Shown here in pieces: positions 62,091-64,000 of a stretch of 64,000 nucleotides of DNA. Both the position numbers and the translations under genes were made by a program. The stretch is from Geodermatophilus amargosae. Its GTDB lineage: Bacteria > Actinomycetota > Actinomycetes > Mycobacteriales > Geodermatophilaceae. Within the stretch, counting starts at the first letter, position 1. Each line of letters starts with the position of its first letter. The DNA is taken from the NCBI RefSeq assembly GCF_900116515.1, contig NZ_FPBA01000010.1, positions 112,192-176,191 on the forward strand, read 5' to 3'. The notes beneath the pieces are model-generated. The model made no database searches. It had not been told where the DNA came from and saw only the letters and a list, made by a program, of their open reading frames with translations.

Positions 62091-63898
62091 GCGGGCAGCA
62101 GCGGGAGGGCGCGCTCGCGACGCTGCGCCGCGGGCTGCGCACCATGCCCGAGTTCCGCCGCGGGCTGCCGGCCACCTTCGCCCTCGCGCTGGTCGCCACG
62201 GCCGGGCGGGTGGTCGTGCCGATCGCCGTCCAGCAGGTCATCGACCGCGGCCTGCTCGCCCCCGGCGGCCCCGACCTCGGCCTGGTCCGCACGCTCGTGC
62301 TGGTCTGCGCCGTCGTCGTCCTGGTCACCGGCGTCGCCGTCTACCGGATGAACGTCCGGCTGTTCCGCACCACCGAGACCGCGCTGGCCGGGCTGCGCTC
62401 GCGGGCGTTCCGGCACGTGCACGACCTGTCGGTCCTGCACCAGCAGGGGGAGCGCCGCGGCTCGCTGGTCTCCCGCGTCACCAGCGACGTCGACCAGCTG
62501 TCGACCTTCATGCAGTGGGGCGGCGTCCTCGGCGTGATCAGCCTCGGCCAGCTGGTCGTGGCCACCGTGGTCATGGCGGTCTACTCCTGGCAGCTGACCC
62601 TGCTGGTGCTCGTCTGCTTCATCCCGCTGGCGATCGCCGTCCGCTGGTTCGCCAAGCGGCTGGCGATCGCCTACGGCGTGGTCCGCGAGCGGGTCGGCGA
62701 CGTGCTGGCCGCGGTCTCGGAGTCCGTCGTCGGCGCCCCCACGGTGCGCGCTTACGGCATCCGCGAGCGGACCGCGGCCCGCCTCGACTCCGCCATCGGC
62801 CGGCACTACCGCGCCCAGGTCGACGCGCAGAAGGTCACCGCCGCGGTGTTCGTCAGTGGCGAGTTCGTGGCCGCGGTCGCCAACGCCGCCGTCGTCGTGG
62901 TCGGCGTCTGGCTCGGCCTGGCCGGGCAGGTCACCGCCGGCACGCTGGTCGCCTTCCTCTTCCTCGTCACGCTGTTCGTCGCGCCGGTGCAGACCGCCAG
63001 CGAGGTGCTCAACGAGGGCCAGAACGCCATCGCCGGGTTCCGCCGGGTGCTCGACGTCCTCGACACCGAGCCCGACGTCCGCGACCCCGCCGCCACCGGC
63101 TCGGCGCTCGAGCTGCCCGAGGGGCCGCTCGGCGTCCGGCTCGAGCACGTCACCTTTCGCTACGCGCCGGGCGCGCGGCCGGCCCTCGACGGCGTCGACC
63201 TGACGCTGGCCCCCCAGCGCCGCTACGCCGTCGTGGGGGAGACCGGCTCGGGCAAGACGACGTTCGCCAAGCTGGTCACCCGGCTCATGGACCCCACCGA
63301 GGGGCGCGTGCTGCTCGGGTCGGCGGGATCCGGCTGGGTGCCGCTGGCCGACGTCGCGTTCTCCTCGCTGCGGAGGCGGGTGGGAATGGTGCCGCAGGAC
63401 GGCTTCCTGTTCGACGCGACCGTCGCCGACAACGTCCGCTACGGCCGGCCCGGGCTGACCGACGCGCAGGTGACCGCGGCCCTCGACGAGCTCGGCCTGG
63501 GTGACTGGCTGGCCGGCCTGCCCGACGGCGTCGCGACGGCGGTCGGCCAGCGCGGCGAGTCGCTGTCGGCGGGGGAGCGGCAGCTGGTCGCCATCGCCCG
63601 CGCGTACGTGGCCGCGCCCGACCTGCTCGTGCTCGACGAGGCCACCAGCGCCGTCGACCCGGCCACCGAGCGGCGGCTGACCCTTGCGCTGGACCGCCTC
63701 ACCGAGGGGCGCACCACGCTGACCATCGCCCACCGGCTGTCCACCGCGGAGCGGGCCGACGAGGTCCTCGTCGTCGACGAGGGCCGGGTCGTCCAGCGCG
63801 GGACGCACGCCGACCTGGTCGACGCCGTGGGCCCCTACGCGCGCCTGCACACCTCCTGGCGACGCTCCTCGGCCGGCGTCCCCGAGCGCGTCGGCTGA
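62087..63898 (+). CDS. ABC exporter half-transporter, catalytic partner
   Basis: The protein has 603 residues with six helices and an ATPase domain. Walker A is GETGSGKTT, Walker B is L-D517-E518 with the catalytic Glu, and the switch His549 is present (AHRLS). The signature is L493-S-A-G-E497, altered from LSGGQ. With its partner's intact LSGGQ this subunit's nucleotide site is the active one, while the other site is degenerate on both faces. The two genes overlap by four bases, so a 1:1 heterodimer is expected. Confidence 0.94.
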   Translation: MSGQQREGALATLRRGLRTMPEFRRGLPATFALALVATAGRVVVPIAVQQVIDRGLLAPGGPDLGLVRTLVLVCAVVVLVTGVAVYRMNVRLFRTTETALAGLRSRAFRHVHDLSVLHQQGERRGSLVSRVTSDVDQLSTFMQWGGVLGVISLGQLVVATVVMAVYSWQLTLLVLVCFIPLAIAVRWFAKRLAIAYGVVRERVGDVLAAVSESVVGAPTVRAYGIRERTAARLDSAIGRHYRAQVDAQKVTAAVFVSGEFVAAVANAAVVVVGVWLGLAGQVTAGTLVAFLFLVTLFVAPVQTASEVLNEGQNAIAGFRRVLDVLDTEPDVRDPAATGSALELPEGPLGVRLEHVTFRYAPGARPALDGVDLTLAPQRRYAVVGETGSGKTTFAKLVTRLMDPTEGRVLLGSAGSGWVPLADVAFSSLRRRVGMVPQDGFLFDATVADNVRYGRPGLTDAQVTAALDELGLGDWLAGLPDGVATAVGQRGESLSAGERQLVAIARAYVAAPDLLVLDEATSAVDPATERRLTLALDRLTEGRTTLTIAHRLSTAERADEVLVVDEGRVVQRGTHADLVDAVGPYARLHTSWRRSSAGVPERVG

Positions 63899-63909
63899 CC
63901 CGTGGGAGC

Positions 63910-63933
63910 GGCGGGGCCCGGACCGGCCCCGCC
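63910..63933 (+). terminator. Hairpin terminator after the ABC exporter
   Basis: GGCGGGGCC (63910-63918) pairs with GGCCCCGCC (63925-63933) around CGGACC. It starts 11 bases after the stop. Confidence 0.75.
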
Positions 63934-63936
63934 GTC

Positions 63937-64000
63937 CTAGTACTGCAACGGCACTTGAGCGTGTCGCTGTCGTGATCGGCTGAGGGCTGGTAGCAGCGTG
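63937..64000. mobile_element. Possible left end of an insertion sequence (IS701-like), cut by the window
   Basis: After the terminator comes CTAG and then TACTGCAACGGCACTTGAGC and ~40 more bases of lower GC content with no coding signal. A CTAG target duplication is typical of IS701-family elements, whose targets are YTAR, and I recall TACTGCAACGGCAC-like ends in actinobacterial elements. The transposase and right end are outside the window, so this is a guess. Confidence 0.35.

Overview
The window is a very GC-rich chromosomal segment of an actinobacterium. The order dinB - DUF3040 - (transglutaminase/DUF58/MoxR) - mraZ - rsmH - ftsL - ftsI - murE - murF - mraY - ftsW - murG - murC - ftsQ - ftsZ - pgeF - yggS - sepF - yggT - divIVA - ileS - lspA - rluD - dnaE - his genes is the actinobacterial division and cell-wall (dcw) neighbourhood. 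The GC level, the frequent GTG starts and the family of GC-rich intergenic palindromes suggest Geodermatophilaceae (Geodermatophilus/Blastococcus/Modestobacter). That placement is inference from gene order and composition, not from a search. I saw no rRNA, tRNA or CRISPR.

Layout. 1-2.8 kb: the end of a probable phosphatase gene, then a leftward set encoding a 2Fe-2S sucrase/ferredoxin-like protein, a JmjC-type cupin oxygenase and a small Asp/Gly-rich repeat protein. 3-4.9 kb: dinB behind a clear LexA box, then a DUF3040 membrane protein. 4.9-9.8 kb: a leftward MoxR-DUF58-transglutaminase operon. 10-25.5 kb: the dcw cluster from mraZ to ftsZ, mostly joined by GTGA stop/start overlaps. murD is not in its expected place between mraY and ftsW. 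25.5-29.2 kb: pgeF, yggS, sepF, yggT and divIVA, closed by a strong hairpin. 29.2-39.5 kb: a repeat-bearing membrane protein, ileS, a cation/proton antiporter, mqo, lspA, rluD, a CPBP protease and a GNAT. 39.7-44.8 kb: dnaE, a DUF2567 membrane protein and a Lon-N-domain protein. 44.9-59.5 kb: histidine biosynthesis (hisD, C, B, a 58-residue membrane protein, a nucleotidyltransferase, hisH, then hisA, ridA, hisF). An 8-kb accessory block of seven unrelated genes lies between hisH and hisA. 59.5-64 kb: a TIGR03085 protein and a heterodimeric ABC exporter. The last 60 bases look like the end of an insertion sequence.

How the genes work together. The dcw genes make UDP-MurNAc-pentapeptide (MurC, E, F; MurD must come from elsewhere), lipid I and II (MraY, MurG) and septal peptidoglycan (FtsW, FtsI), organised by FtsZ, FtsQ, FtsL and SepF; DivIVA marks the poles. 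The his genes cover most late steps of histidine synthesis.

Three themes stand out. (1) About nine genes have a TAnnnT-like -10 box ending 6-8 bases before a GTG start with no Shine-Dalgarno sequence, which predicts leaderless mRNAs. (2) In-frame 15-, 18- or 30-bp minisatellites occur in FtsL, MurF, MurC, SepF, an unknown membrane protein and the small acidic protein. (3) There are well-formed operators: a LexA box at dinB, a 10-bp-periodic MraZ repeat array at mraZ, and a perfect palindrome between a WYL regulator and a VOC-family gene.
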